From contig WJYM01000006.1 of the NCBI GenBank assembly GCA_009668205.1, forward strand, positions 62,001-126,000: 64,000 nt of DNA, given 5' to 3'. The position numbers were made by a program, and so were the translations under genes. Positions 44,025 through 53,982 of this stretch are shown in pieces; the stretch's first letter is position 1; each line of letters opens with the position of its first letter. Under the pieces are notes generated by a model. The model saw only the letters and a program-made list of their open reading frames with translations, was not told the DNA's origin and did not search any database. Origin of the DNA: Enterobacteriaceae bacterium RIT691. GTDB taxonomy: Bacteria; Pseudomonadota; Gammaproteobacteria; Enterobacterales; Enterobacteriaceae.

Positions 44025-44597
44025 TTATTCCGCCGCTTTGATCATCTTCCCACTGGTGACAAACGTCCCTGCGCCGAGGTGGTGCAGAGTGTTACGGCGA
44101 TCGCCGTTAAACTGCCAGCGTCCGGCCACAAACGCCAGTTCGTCTGCGGCGGCAGACACCACTTCGCCAAACAGCGTGTCGTATTTTTCCTGTGCCGCAG
44201 TGGCCGGTAACAGGCGGCATTCCATCCACGCCAGGCATTTCTCCTCGACCACCGGCAGGCCTAACTCTGGACCCCGAAGGGCGGGAATGCCGTAGCAGTT
44301 AAACTTATCTTCATCGCGCCCGGTGATGCTGCCGACGGCATACGTCCAGTTCGCTGCATCTACGCCCGGGATCACAATGCCGAATTTACCGCTGCGTTCG
44401 ATCAGCTCTCGCGACCAGGCACTTTTGTCGACCACGATAGCGATGCGGGGCGGCTCAAACTCGACCGGCATCGACCAGGCTGCGGCCATGATGTTGCGCC
44501 GCCCGATGCTTTCATCGTGGCTGGTGATCAGAATGGTGGGGCCGTGATTGAGTAACCGGCTGGCATGACGTAATTCCACGGGACGAAATCGGCTCAT
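44025..44597 (-). CDS. yddH: Flavin reductase-like protein YddH
   Basis: FMN-binding split-barrel protein of the flavin-reductase-like family, 190 residues (E. coli YddH 189). ILITSHDESIGRRNIMAAAW and PRIAIVVDKSAWSRELIE, which form the flavin pocket in the family, are conserved. ATG 44597 with AGGAGA is used; the 28 upstream codons in frame are not family-like. Physiological partner unknown. Confidence 0.9.
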   Translation of the reverse strand: MSRFRPVELRHASRLLNHGPTILITSHDESIGRRNIMAAAWSMPVEFEPPRIAIVVDKSAWSRELIERSGKFGIVIPGVDAANWTYAVGSITGRDEDKFNCYGIPALRGPELGLPVVEEKCLAWMECRLLPATAAQEKYDTLFGEVVSAAADELAFVAGRWQFNGDRRNTLHHLGAGTFVTSGKMIKAAE

Positions 44598-44750
44598 TGC
44601 ACTTCTCCTGACGAATTTTTCTGCATTAAAGCCTGTTATGGGGGCAGAAAACAACTCCCGCGCACAAACAGAAAAAGTCACCGCACAAAAACGCCGGTGG
44701 GCGGAAAAAAATACGTTATAAACACACTATAACCGAAGCAAGGAGGCCCC

Positions 44751-45596
44751 ATGAGCCCATTTTTGTCTGCGTATTTAATCCGTTTGAACTGGGCTGACCG
44801 CGTTGATGTCAGCCTTGAAACGTTGCGCGCGCTGCATCTGCGCCATAACTGCTCCATTCCGTTTGAAAATCTTGACGTGCTGCTGCCGCGCGAGATCCAG
44901 CTCGATGACCAGTCGCTGGAGGATAAGCTGATTACCGCGCGTCGCGGCGGCTATTGCTTCGAGCAGAATGGTCTCTTTGAGCGCGCGCTGCGGGAGATAG
45001 GCTTTAACGTTCGCAGCCTATTGGGCAGGGTGATTCTGGCAAATCCTCCGCAGCTGCCACCGCGTACGCATCGCCTGATTTTGGTGGAGCTGGCGGGGGA
45101 GCGCTGGATTGCCGATGTCGGCTTTGGCGGACAAACCCTGACGGCGCCGATTCGCCTGCAGGCAGATAAAGAGCAGAGCACGCCGCACGGTGAATATCGC
45201 CTGCTGAATGAAGGCAACGACTGGACCCTGCAATTCCGCCATCACGACCGCTGGCAGTCGATGTACGTGTTCGACTTAGTGCCGCAGTATTTCTCCGATC
45301 ACGTGGCGGGCAATTTCTGGTCAGCGCACTGGCCACAGTCGCATTTTCGCCACCATCTGCTGATGTGCCGCCATTTGCCGAACGGCGGAAAGCTGACGCT
45401 GACCAATTTTCATTTCACCCATCAGGAAGACGGGCACACCGTTGAGCAAATCAACCTGCCGGACGTAGAGAGTTTGTATCTGCTGCTGCAGGATAAGTTT
45501 GGCCAGGGCGTCGATGACCCGAAAAACGGCTTTACGCTTGCCGATTTAGCGTCAGTGATGGCGGCGTTTGATACGCATCCCGAGGCGGGGAAATAA
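44751..45596 (+). CDS. nhoA: Arylamine N-acetyltransferase NhoA
   Basis: Transfers acetyl from acetyl-CoA to arylamines and N-hydroxyarylamines. It has 281 residues, equal to the E. coli enzyme. The catalytic triad is in place: C69 (RRGGYCFEQN), H107 (RTHRLI) and D122 (WIADVGFGG). The start follows AAGGAGG. yddE, which separates nhoA from narV in K-12, is missing here. Confidence 0.94.
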   Translation: MSPFLSAYLIRLNWADRVDVSLETLRALHLRHNCSIPFENLDVLLPREIQLDDQSLEDKLITARRGGYCFEQNGLFERALREIGFNVRSLLGRVILANPPQLPPRTHRLILVELAGERWIADVGFGGQTLTAPIRLQADKEQSTPHGEYRLLNEGNDWTLQFRHHDRWQSMYVFDLVPQYFSDHVAGNFWSAHWPQSHFRHHLLMCRHLPNGGKLTLTNFHFTHQEDGHTVEQINLPDVESLYLLLQDKFGQGVDDPKNGFTLADLASVMAAFDTHPEAGK

Positions 45597-45602
45597 CGCG
45601 GC

Positions 45603-45631
45603 TTCCCCCTCTCCCCAAGGGAGAGGGGGAA
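45603..45631. repeat. Perfect 13-bp hairpin between nhoA and narV
   Basis: TTCCCCCTCTCCC (45603-45615) pairs perfectly with GGGAGAGGGGGAA (45619-45631) around CAA. It sits between convergent genes. No T-run follows, so it is more likely a short extragenic palindrome that stabilises or blocks transcripts from both sides. Confidence 0.65.
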
Positions 45632-45647
45632 ATGACCACTCAGCGGC

Positions 45648-46328
45648 CTAACGCCGTGAACGCACCACCTGATAACGTCGGGTAAAATACTCCACCGGCG
45701 CGCTCCAGACGTGCACCAACCGGGTGAACGGGAACAGCAGGAAGATGGTCATGCCGAGCACCAGATGCACGCGGAAGATAAACGCTACGCCATCCAGATG
45801 CGCGGATGCACCGCCGTGGAAAGTGACGACGGCCTGCGCCCAGTCCACCAGTTTCAGCATTTCACTGCCGTCCGGATGCTGCGCCGAGAAAGGAATGGTG
45901 CCCAGCCCCAGGATGCACTGAATCAACAGCACGCAGAGGATCAGAATATCGGCGGTGCTTGAGGTGGCGCGGATGCGTGGATTGAACAGGCGGCGAGCCA
46001 GCAGGCCCGCGCCGCCAATCAGCGTCAGCACGCCACAAACGCCCCCGAGGATCATGGCCATAATCTGCTTTTGTGACATCGGCAGGAACCACGAGTAAAC
46101 CCAGTGCGGCGTCAGCATCCCGAACGCATGACCAAAGAAGATCCCCAGGATGCCGATGTGGAACAGATTCGACCACAGCACCATCCCGCGCTTGTCCAGC
46201 ATCTGGCTGGACGCTGCCCGCCAGGTATACTGTCCATAGTCATAGCGCAGCCAACTGCCGAGGATAAACACCGTCCCGCAGAGGTACGGGTAGATATCGT
46301 AAAAGAAGACGTTCAGATACTGGCTCAT
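45648..46328 (-). CDS. narV: Respiratory nitrate reductase 2 gamma subunit NarV
   Basis: Membrane di-haem b cytochrome of nitrate reductase Z, 226 residues as in E. coli. It takes electrons from quinol and passes them to NarY. Five membrane helices are visible, with haem-ligand His in [15 protein letters not shown] and in the C-terminal [14 protein letters not shown] region. The start overlaps the narW stop by four bases. Last gene of narZYWV. Confidence 0.95.
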   Translation of the reverse strand: MSQYLNVFFYDIYPYLCGTVFILGSWLRYDYGQYTWRAASSQMLDKRGMVLWSNLFHIGILGIFFGHAFGMLTPHWVYSWFLPMSQKQIMAMILGGVCGVLTLIGGAGLLARRLFNPRIRATSSTADILILCVLLIQCILGLGTIPFSAQHPDGSEMLKLVDWAQAVVTFHGGASAHLDGVAFIFRVHLVLGMTIFLLFPFTRLVHVWSAPVEYFTRRYQVVRSRR

Positions 46329-47023
46329 TTCGGGCCTCCGGCACGGACGTCGACGTACTGCGGGGCGACGTCCTGGCTAAAGCGTTTCTGATAACTTTGC
46401 AGCGGGGAGCTGTCGCAGGCCGAGGTGGCGTTATCTTCGATAAACTTCACCTGTTCTTCTTCCCACACCGCATCCAGCGCCTGGCGAGTGTCATCGCGCG
46501 GCTCGTCTTTCACCTGTTTAGTGACACTGTCACTTCTTAATGGGCTTTTTGCCAGCGTCAGCAGGGCATCGAACAGCTGATAGTACGCCGACTGACGTTG
46601 TTTGAGCCGTCCCCCCAGCAATGCCAGAATCGGCGCGACGTTCTGCAAACCGTCCCGCGCCTCCTCGGGCGACTGGGTGCTGAGAAATTCCAGATACAGA
46701 GGCAAATGGTCCGGCAGTTCGCGGCAGTCCAGCTGCAGGCCGGCCTGGTCGTACTGCGCCATTAAGTCAACCATGGCCTGTCCGCGATCGCGGGATTCAC
46801 CGTGGACGTGCTCAAACAGCAGCAGCGACGTTGCGCTGCCGCGTTCAAACAAATCACACCAGATTTCCTGCTGATCCAGCAGCGGGGTGTTCAGGTAGTC
46901 ATGGACCCAGGGCGCAAGCATCGGCGCATCCTGCACGATCAGCGCCTGGGCTTCGTCACGGCTCTCCCACAGCACCGCATCCGGGTATTCCAGCAGCAGG
47001 GCGATGAGCTTAAGGATCGGCAT
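46325..47023 (-). CDS. narW: Nitrate reductase molybdenum cofactor assembly chaperone NarW
   Basis: Cytoplasmic chaperone of the NarJ/TorD family, 232 residues, needed to insert the molybdenum cofactor into NarZ before membrane attachment; it is not part of the final enzyme. Typical segments are [38 protein letters not shown] and [17 protein letters not shown]. It overlaps narY by one base (TAATG). Confidence 0.94.
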   Translation of the reverse strand: MPILKLIALLLEYPDAVLWESRDEAQALIVQDAPMLAPWVHDYLNTPLLDQQEIWCDLFERGSATSLLLFEHVHGESRDRGQAMVDLMAQYDQAGLQLDCRELPDHLPLYLEFLSTQSPEEARDGLQNVAPILALLGGRLKQRQSAYYQLFDALLTLAKSPLRSDSVTKQVKDEPRDDTRQALDAVWEEEQVKFIEDNATSACDSSPLQSYQKRFSQDVAPQYVDVRAGGPK

Positions 47024-48567
47024 TATTCTCCCTCCCCATGATGGCGCACGCCGGAGACATCAATGGCATCAATGCGTTTGCTGTTGAAGAGGTTGAATTT
47101 GGTATCGGAGCCGTGGCAGCCGTCGCCGAAGGTGAAACCACAGCCGTTTTTCTCCGGGAAGGCATCGGCAGCCATTTCACGGTGGCTGGTTGGAATAACA
47201 AAGCGGTCTTCGTAGTTGGCGATGGCGAGGTAGCGATACATCTCTTCAACCTGCTCAACGCTCAGACCGACTTCTTCGATGGCGCGGGTGTCGGTCACGC
47301 CTTCCACGGTTTGTGAACGTTTGTAGTGACGCATCGCCATCATTCGTTTCAGCGCACGCAGCACCGGGCCGGTATCACCCGCCGCCAGCATATTCGCCAG
47401 ATACTGAACCGGAATGCGCAGGCTTTCGACCGAAGGCAGAATTCCGTCGGACATCGGCAGGCCACCCGCATCGGCATAAGACTGAATCGGAGACAGCGGC
47501 GGCACGTACCAGACCATAGGCAGCGTACGGTATTCCGGGTGCAGAGGCAGCGCGAGCTTCCAGTCCATCGCCAGTTTATACACCGGCGACTGCTGTGCCG
47601 CCTCAATCACGTTCTGCGGGATGCCTTGCTTCAGCGCTTCTTCAATCACGTTCGGATCGTGCGGATCAAGGAATACGTCACACTGACGTTCATACAGGTC
47701 GGTGACGTGTTCGGTGCTCGCGGCCTCTTCAATGCGGTCTGCGTCATAGAGCAGGACGCCAAGGTAGCGAATACGCCCCACGCAGGTTTCAGAGCACACC
47801 GTCGGCTGACCGGATTCAATGCGTGGATAGCAGAAAATGCATTTCTCCGATTTCCCGCTCTTCCAGTTGAAGTAGATTTTTTTGTACGGACAGCCGCTGA
47901 TGCACATACGCCAGCCGCGACATTTGTCCTGGTCGATCAGCACAATGCCGTCTTCTTCACGTTTGTAGATAGCGCCGCTCGGGCAGGTGGCGACACAGCT
48001 CGGGTTGAGGCAGTGTTCGCACAGGCGCGGCAGATACATCATGAAGGTATTTTCGAACTGGCCGTACATCTCCTTTTGCATATTGTCGAAGTTCTTGTCG
48101 CGGGCGCGTTTTTCAAACTCGCCCCCCAGCAGCTCTTCCCAGTTTGGGCCCCATTCAATTTTGTTGATGCGTTCGCCGCTTATCAGCGAGCGCGGACGGG
48201 CGGTCGGCAGATGTTTGCCTTCCGGCGCACGCTGCAAATCCTGGTAATCGTAGGTAAAGGGTTCGTAATAGTCATCAATGCCGGGCAAGACCGGGTTGGC
48301 GAAGATTTTCGCCATCAGACCGATACGCCCGCCCAGGCGTGGAGTCAGCTTACCGCTGATCCCGCGGATCCAACCGCCTTCCCATTTTCCCTGATCTTCC
48401 CAGTCCTTCGGATAGCCAATGCCCGGTTTAGTCTCAACGTTGTTAAACCAGGCGTATTCCATCCCTTCACGTCCGGTCCAGACGTTTTTACAGGTCACGG
48501 AACACGTATGACAGCCAATGCATTTGTCCAGATTCAGCACCATGCCTACCTGAGAACGTATTTTCAT
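47023..48567 (-). CDS. narY: Respiratory nitrate reductase 2 beta subunit NarY
   Basis: Iron-sulfur electron-transfer subunit, 514 residues as in E. coli. Cluster ligands are clear: C16, C19, C22, C26 (CIGCHTCSVTC), then CEHCLNPSCVATCP, then DKCRGWRMCISGCP. In the last, Trp replaces one Cys, giving the 3Fe-4S cluster. KCIFCYPRIESGQPTVCSETC completes the set. It overlaps narZ and narW ends. Confidence 0.96.
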   Translation of the reverse strand: MKIRSQVGMVLNLDKCIGCHTCSVTCKNVWTGREGMEYAWFNNVETKPGIGYPKDWEDQGKWEGGWIRGISGKLTPRLGGRIGLMAKIFANPVLPGIDDYYEPFTYDYQDLQRAPEGKHLPTARPRSLISGERINKIEWGPNWEELLGGEFEKRARDKNFDNMQKEMYGQFENTFMMYLPRLCEHCLNPSCVATCPSGAIYKREEDGIVLIDQDKCRGWRMCISGCPYKKIYFNWKSGKSEKCIFCYPRIESGQPTVCSETCVGRIRYLGVLLYDADRIEEAASTEHVTDLYERQCDVFLDPHDPNVIEEALKQGIPQNVIEAAQQSPVYKLAMDWKLALPLHPEYRTLPMVWYVPPLSPIQSYADAGGLPMSDGILPSVESLRIPVQYLANMLAAGDTGPVLRALKRMMAMRHYKRSQTVEGVTDTRAIEEVGLSVEQVEEMYRYLAIANYEDRFVIPTSHREMAADAFPEKNGCGFTFGDGCHGSDTKFNLFNSKRIDAIDVSGVRHHGEGE

Positions 48568-51500
48568 TTTGTCGCCTCCTGAACCTGATCGTTGCCTTCG
48601 TCATCCAGCCAGTTCACGTTTTTCATTTTGCGGATCATGATGAATTCATCCCGGTTTGAGCCGACGGTGCCGTAGTAGTTAAAGCCCCAGGCAAGCTGTG
48701 CGTAACCCCCGATCATGTGCGTCGGTTTGGGGCAGATACGGGTGACGGAGTTGTGAATGCCGCCGCGTCGCCCGGTCACTTCCGAACCGGGAATATTCAT
48801 GATGCGTTCCTGCGCGTGGTACATCATTGTCATGCCTGGCGGAATACGCTGGCTGACCACCGCACGCGCGGTGAGCGCGCCGTTGGCGTTAAAGGCCTCA
48901 ATCCAGTCGTTGTCCGCAATCCCCAGCTCTTTGGCATCCGTTTCACTGAGCCAGACAATCGGACCGCCGCGCGACAGCGTCAGCATCAGCAGGTTTTCAC
49001 TGTAGGTGGAGTGAATGCCCCATTTCTGGTGCGGCGTCAGGAAGTTGAGCGCTTTTTCCGGGAAACCGTTCGGCGGGATCGCCTTCATCTGCGTGACGCT
49101 GCGGGTATCGATTGGCGGACGATAGGCCACCAGGCTCTCCCCAAACGCGCGCATCCACAGGTGATCCTGATAAAGCTGCTGGCGACCGGACAGCGTGCGC
49201 CAGGGTATCAGCTCATGTACGTTGGTGTAGCCCGCGTTATAAGAGACGTGTTCGCTCTCAAGGCCGGACCAGGTTGGGCTGGAGATGATTTTGCGCGGCT
49301 GAGCGACGATGTCACGGAAGCGGATTTTTTCGTCTTCCTTGTTCAGCGCCAGATGCGTGTGCTCGCGGCCGGTAAACTTGCCCAGCGCCTCCCAGGCTTT
49401 CACCGCCACCTGGCCGTTGGTTTCCGGGGCGAGGGCGAGGATCACTTCTGAGGCGTCAATCGCCGTTTCAATACGCGGCCGACCTTTTGCCGGGCCGTCG
49501 AGCTTGACGTAATTCAGCTTACCGAGGAAATCGACTTCGTTCTGGGTGTTCCACGAAATGCCTTTGCCGCCATTGCCGAGTTTGTCCATCAACGGGCCAA
49601 GCGAGGTGAAACGCTCGTAGGTTGCCGGATAATCACGCTCGATGACCGCAATGTTCGGCCCGGTTTTACCTGGCACGTACTCGCATTCGCCATTGCGCCA
49701 GTCAGCGACGTCGAAGGGTTGAGACAACTCTGCGGGAGAGTCGTGCAGCAGGGGCGTTAACACCACATCAGTTTCAGTCCCGAGATGCCCGACGCAAACC
49801 TCAGAGAAGGCTTTGGCGATACTTTTGTAGATTTCCCAGTCGCTGCGGGACTCCCATGCCGGGTCGACGGCAGCAGACAGCGGATGAATAAACGGATGCA
49901 TATCCGAGGTATTCATGTCGTCTTTTTCATACCAGGTGGCGGTGGGCAGCACGATATCGGAAAACAGGCAGGTGCTGGACATTCGGAAATCGAGCGTCAC
50001 CAGCAGATCCAGCTTGCCTTCAATCGCCGCCGTTTGCCATTCAACTTCTTCCGGCTTCACATCGTCGGTTTCACCCAGCGCTTCACCCTGAATGCCACTT
50101 TCCGTACCCAGTAGATATTTCAGCAGATACTCATGCCCCTTACCGGAGGAGCCCAGCAGGTTAGAGCGCCAGACGAACAGGTTACGCGGGTGGTTGTTGC
50201 CGCTGTCCGGCTGTTCGCAGGCCATGCGGATATCGCCAGATTTCAGCGCCTGAGCGGTGTAATCCGCGGGAGAAACGCCTGCCGCATCCGCCTTTTCCTT
50301 AATCGACAGCGGATTAAGGTTGAGCTGCGGTGCGGACGGCAGCCAGCCCATGCGTTCGGCACGGACGTTGAAGTCGATCAGGTGACCGGTGAACTTACTG
50401 GCATCCGCGAGCGGTGAGAGCAATTCCTGCGCGGTGAGTTTTTCATAGCGCCATTGGCTGGAGTGGTTGTAGAAATAAGAGGTGCTGTTCATCTGGCGCG
50501 GAGGGCGGTTCCAGTCCAGCGCAAACGCCAGCGGCAGCCAGCCGGTTTGTGGACGTAACTTTTCCTGGCCGACATAGTGCGCCCAGCCGCCGCCGCTCTG
50601 GCCGACACACCCGCAGAAGATCAGCATGTTGATCATCCCACGGTAGTTCATGTCCATGTGGTACCAGTGGTTGACGCCCGCGCCGAGGATAATCATCGAA
50701 CGGCCATGGGTTTTGTGCGCGGTATCGGCAAACTCACGGGCAATCTGGGCAATGTGGTATTGCGGCACGCCCGTGATCTGCTCGGCCCAGGCCGGGGTGT
50801 AGGCTTTGACGTCTGTGAAAGAGGTTGCCGCCAGGGGATCGTCCAGCCCGCGATCAAGGCCATAGTTTGCCAGCGTCAGATCATACACGCTGACCACCAG
50901 ACCGGAAGTACCGTCGGCGAACGTCAGCTGTTTAACCGGGAGTTGGCGAACCAGAATCGGATCCTGCTTCACGCTGCGGAAATGCGGATTTTCGTTGCCG
51001 CCGAAATACGGGAAGGCCACGCCCGCCACGCTGTCATGCTGACCGAGCAGCGAAAGCTGCAATTCCGTTTCGCTGCCCGCGGCGACGGATTCAAGGTTCC
51101 ATTTCCCTTGCTCGCCCCAGCGGAAGCCAATCGCGCCATTCGGCACCACCAGATCGCCAACGCTGTTGATCGCCACCGTTTTCCACTGCGGATTGTTACT
51201 CTCGCCGAGATTGTCGACCAGATCGGATGCTCGCAGCATCCGGCCCGCTTCGTAACTGCCATCGGCACGCGGCTCGAGCTTCACCAGCATCGGCATATCC
51301 GTGTAGCGGCGACAATAGCTGAGGAAGTAGTCACTCGGTTTATCCAGATGAAACTCTTTGAGGATCACGTGGCCCATCGCCATTGCCAGCGCGCTGTCGG
51401 TGCCTTGCTTCGGTGCCAGCCACTGATCGCTGAGCTTCGCCACCTCCGAGAAATCAGGCGTGATGGCGATAGTCTTGGTGCCTTTGTAGCGAACCTCCGT

Positions 51501-52304
51501 GAAGAAGTGGGCATCGGGCGTGCGCGTCTGCGGCACGTTTGAGCCCCAGGCGATGATGTATGAGGAGTTATACCAGTCGGCGGACTCCGGCACGTCGGTT
51601 TGTTCGCCCCAGGTCATTGGTGAGGCCGGGGGCAAATCGCAGTACCAGTCGTAAAAACTCAGGCAGGTGCCGCCAAGCAGCGACAAATAGCGTGTTCCGG
51701 CGGCATAGGACACCATCGACATCGCCGGAATAGGTGAAAAACCGGCCACCCGATCCGGCCCATAGTGCTTGATGGTCCAGACGTTGGCGGCGGCAATCAG
51801 CTGCGTCAGTTCCTGCCAGTTGGAGCGCACGAAGCCACCGTGTCCGCGCGCCTGCTTGTATTTCGCGGTTTTAACGGGATCCTGCATGATGGCATCCCAG
51901 GCGTTCACCGGATCGCCATGCAGCTCCAGCGCTTCTCGCCACAGCGAGATCAGACTTTTGCGGATGAGCGGATATTTCAGGCGATTGGCGCTGTAGAGGT
52001 ACCAGGAATAGCTCGCGCCACGTGGGCAGCCGCGCGGCTCATGGTTCGGCAGGTCAGGGCGGGTGCGGGGATAATCGGTTTGCTGCGTTTCCCAGGTCAC
52101 CAGGCCGTTTTTGACGTAAATCTTCCAGCTACACGAGCCGGTACAGTTTACGCCATGGGTGGAACGAACAATCTTGTCGAACTGCCAGCGCTGCCGGTAA
52201 CTGTCTTCCCAGTCACGGTTGGTGTTGTAGACCTGCCCGTGACCGTTGGCGAAGCTGTCGCCTTTCTGCTTAAAGTAGCGAAAGCGATCGAGGAGTTTGC
52301 TCAT
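48564..52304 (-). CDS. narZ: Respiratory nitrate reductase 2 alpha subunit NarZ
   Basis: Catalytic molybdenum subunit that reduces nitrate to nitrite on the cytoplasmic side. It has 1246 residues, exactly the E. coli NarZ length. The FS0 cluster ligands H50, C54, C58 and C93 are present (HGVNCTGSC, RGCPRGASYS), and the molybdenum-ligand Asp lies in GEQTDVPESADWYNS. In E. coli the narZ operon is expressed at low level, under RpoS rather than by nitrate. First gene of narZYWV, 106 bases after narU. Confidence 0.96.
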   Translation of the reverse strand: MSKLLDRFRYFKQKGDSFANGHGQVYNTNRDWEDSYRQRWQFDKIVRSTHGVNCTGSCSWKIYVKNGLVTWETQQTDYPRTRPDLPNHEPRGCPRGASYSWYLYSANRLKYPLIRKSLISLWREALELHGDPVNAWDAIMQDPVKTAKYKQARGHGGFVRSNWQELTQLIAAANVWTIKHYGPDRVAGFSPIPAMSMVSYAAGTRYLSLLGGTCLSFYDWYCDLPPASPMTWGEQTDVPESADWYNSSYIIAWGSNVPQTRTPDAHFFTEVRYKGTKTIAITPDFSEVAKLSDQWLAPKQGTDSALAMAMGHVILKEFHLDKPSDYFLSYCRRYTDMPMLVKLEPRADGSYEAGRMLRASDLVDNLGESNNPQWKTVAINSVGDLVVPNGAIGFRWGEQGKWNLESVAAGSETELQLSLLGQHDSVAGVAFPYFGGNENPHFRSVKQDPILVRQLPVKQLTFADGTSGLVVSVYDLTLANYGLDRGLDDPLAATSFTDVKAYTPAWAEQITGVPQYHIAQIAREFADTAHKTHGRSMIILGAGVNHWYHMDMNYRGMINMLIFCGCVGQSGGGWAHYVGQEKLRPQTGWLPLAFALDWNRPPRQMNSTSYFYNHSSQWRYEKLTAQELLSPLADASKFTGHLIDFNVRAERMGWLPSAPQLNLNPLSIKEKADAAGVSPADYTAQALKSGDIRMACEQPDSGNNHPRNLFVWRSNLLGSSGKGHEYLLKYLLGTESGIQGEALGETDDVKPEEVEWQTAAIEGKLDLLVTLDFRMSSTCLFSDIVLPTATWYEKDDMNTSDMHPFIHPLSAAVDPAWESRSDWEIYKSIAKAFSEVCVGHLGTETDVVLTPLLHDSPAELSQPFDVADWRNGECEYVPGKTGPNIAVIERDYPATYERFTSLGPLMDKLGNGGKGISWNTQNEVDFLGKLNYVKLDGPAKGRPRIETAIDASEVILALAPETNGQVAVKAWEALGKFTGREHTHLALNKEDEKIRFRDIVAQPRKIISSPTWSGLESEHVSYNAGYTNVHELIPWRTLSGRQQLYQDHLWMRAFGESLVAYRPPIDTRSVTQMKAIPPNGFPEKALNFLTPHQKWGIHSTYSENLLMLTLSRGGPIVWLSETDAKELGIADNDWIEAFNANGALTARAVVSQRIPPGMTMMYHAQERIMNIPGSEVTGRRGGIHNSVTRICPKPTHMIGGYAQLAWGFNYYGTVGSNRDEFIMIRKMKNVNWLDDEGNDQVQEATK

Positions 52305-52325
52305 GACATTGCTCCGTTGTGTAAA

Positions 52326-52405
52326 TGCCGGGCGGCACGATCTTTGCCCGGCCTACAAAAGATTCGAACGGTTTGTAGGCCCGGCAAATGAAATGCTGCC
52401 GGGCA
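52326..52405. repeat. REP-type repeat pair between narU and narZ
   Basis: TGCCGGGCGGCACGATCTTT (from 52326) and a GTAGGCCCGGC...GCCGGGCA element (52375-52405) stand in opposite orientation with GCCTAC/GTAGGC ends facing each other, the layout of an enterobacterial BIME. It separates narU from narZ and may lower read-through. Confidence 0.8.
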
Positions 52406-52410
52406 TGAGA

Positions 52411-53802
52411 TCAGGCTTTTGGCGCTTTGCGGCGACCATAAACCAGCCAGGTGACCAGCACGCAAACGACGTAAAAGACGAGAAAGACTTTCATGGCACC
52501 CACGGGGGAGCCCGTCATCGCAAGCGATGTGCCGAACGCTTTCGGAATGAAGAACCCGCCGACGGCCCCGATGGCAGAGATAAACCCTAACGCGGCTGCG
52601 GTATCGGTCACCGCCTCCTGTTGAGCCTGCTCATCGCTGCCGCCACGCTGCTTAACGCGGGTGATGGTGATTTGCCGGAAGATGATGGCGATCATCTGGA
52701 AGGTCGAACCGCTGCCCAGCCCGGCGGTCAGGAACAGCCCCATAAACACCAGATAGAAGAAGACGAAGTTACCTTGGGAGTTGCCGCCCGGCAGCGTCAG
52801 GAACAGCAGGGCGCTGAACAGGGCCATAAAGATAAAGTTCACCAGCGTGACTTTCACGCCGCCCAGCCTGTCCGAAATAAAGCCGCCCGCAGAACGCGCC
52901 AGTGCGCCGATGAAAGGACCAAAGAACGCCAGTTTAAGGATGTTCACATCCGGGAACTGGGTTTTGGCGAGCATCGCAAAACCGGCCGAAAAACCAATAA
53001 ACGAGCCGAACGTCGCGAGATACAGCAGCGCCAGGATCCACATGTGTAAACGCCCAAGCACCGGAAGCTGTTCGGCCACCGAGGCTTTCGAGCTGGCGAT
53101 GTCATTCATGCCAAACCAGGCGGCGAGGGTGGCAATCAGCAGCAGCGGGGCCCAAATCCACGCGGCATTGGTCAGCCACAGGGTTGTTCCATCCGCCTGC
53201 GGCACGCCGTGAACGCCAAGGAAGGTGAAGATGGGCAGGAAAATGACGATCGGTGCCGCCATCTGCATCACGCTGACGCCAAGGTTGCCGAGGCCGCCGT
53301 TAATGCCCAGTGCGCCACCCTGACGGGCTTTCGGGAAGAAGAAGCTGATATTGCCCATACTGGAGGCAAAATTTGCCCCGGCAAAGCCGCACAGTAAGGC
53401 GATAGTGATAAAGACGCCGTACGAGGTGTGGGGATCCTGGATTGCAAACCCCAGCCAGACGCAGGGAATGATTAAAATAACGGTACTTAACACCGTCCAG
53501 TAACGGCCGCCAAATATCGGCACCATGAAAGAATAGGGCACGCGTAATATCGCACCAGAGAGTGAAGGCAGGGCGGTTAATAAAAACAGCTGGTCAGTGG
53601 TGAAATTAAATCCGACCTTATTGAGATTAACGGCAACGGCGCTGAACAGCATCCAAACACAGAAGGCTAACAGCAAACATGCCACTGAAATCCAGAGATT
53701 CCTGCGTGCGATAGGTTGCCCTTTATTCTCCCAAAACCCCGGATTCTCAGGCCTCCAGTCCGTCAGCAGGTACGCATTTTTCTTCTCATCTTGTTGTGAC
53801 AT
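52411..53802 (-). CDS. narU: Nitrate/nitrite transporter NarU
   Basis: Major-facilitator protein of the nitrate/nitrite porter family, 463 residues (E. coli 462), twelve membrane helices. Nitrate signature segments are visible (GFAGANFASSMGNISFFFPK and GLGSGSTFQMIAIIFRQ). It imports nitrate or exports nitrite for NarZYWV. In E. coli it is favoured under slow growth or starvation. The gap 53803-53982 contains its promoter and the smvR terminator. Confidence 0.95.
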   Translation of the reverse strand: MSQQDEKKNAYLLTDWRPENPGFWENKGQPIARRNLWISVACLLLAFCVWMLFSAVAVNLNKVGFNFTTDQLFLLTALPSLSGAILRVPYSFMVPIFGGRYWTVLSTVILIIPCVWLGFAIQDPHTSYGVFITIALLCGFAGANFASSMGNISFFFPKARQGGALGINGGLGNLGVSVMQMAAPIVIFLPIFTFLGVHGVPQADGTTLWLTNAAWIWAPLLLIATLAAWFGMNDIASSKASVAEQLPVLGRLHMWILALLYLATFGSFIGFSAGFAMLAKTQFPDVNILKLAFFGPFIGALARSAGGFISDRLGGVKVTLVNFIFMALFSALLFLTLPGGNSQGNFVFFYLVFMGLFLTAGLGSGSTFQMIAIIFRQITITRVKQRGGSDEQAQQEAVTDTAAALGFISAIGAVGGFFIPKAFGTSLAMTGSPVGAMKVFLVFYVVCVLVTWLVYGRRKAPKA

Positions 53803-53913
53803 ATCGCCCTCGATTGCACCAGTACGTTATGAAAAATAAGCAAAAGGAGATCGCCGGAAGCGAATGTTCCGTGAAAAATAAGGATTTTTATTGTGTAGTG
53901 AATGAAGGATAGA

Positions 53914-53944
53914 TAAAAAAAGGCCAGCCCGCGAATAGGGCTGG
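53914..53944 (-). terminator. Terminator of smvR
   Basis: CCAGCCC (53924-53930) pairs with GGGCTGG (53938-53944). On the minus strand the stem is followed by CC and a seven-T run. Confidence 0.85.
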
Positions 53945-53982
53945 GATATCACGTTGGTTAAGTGTTACTAATTGTAAATAGT

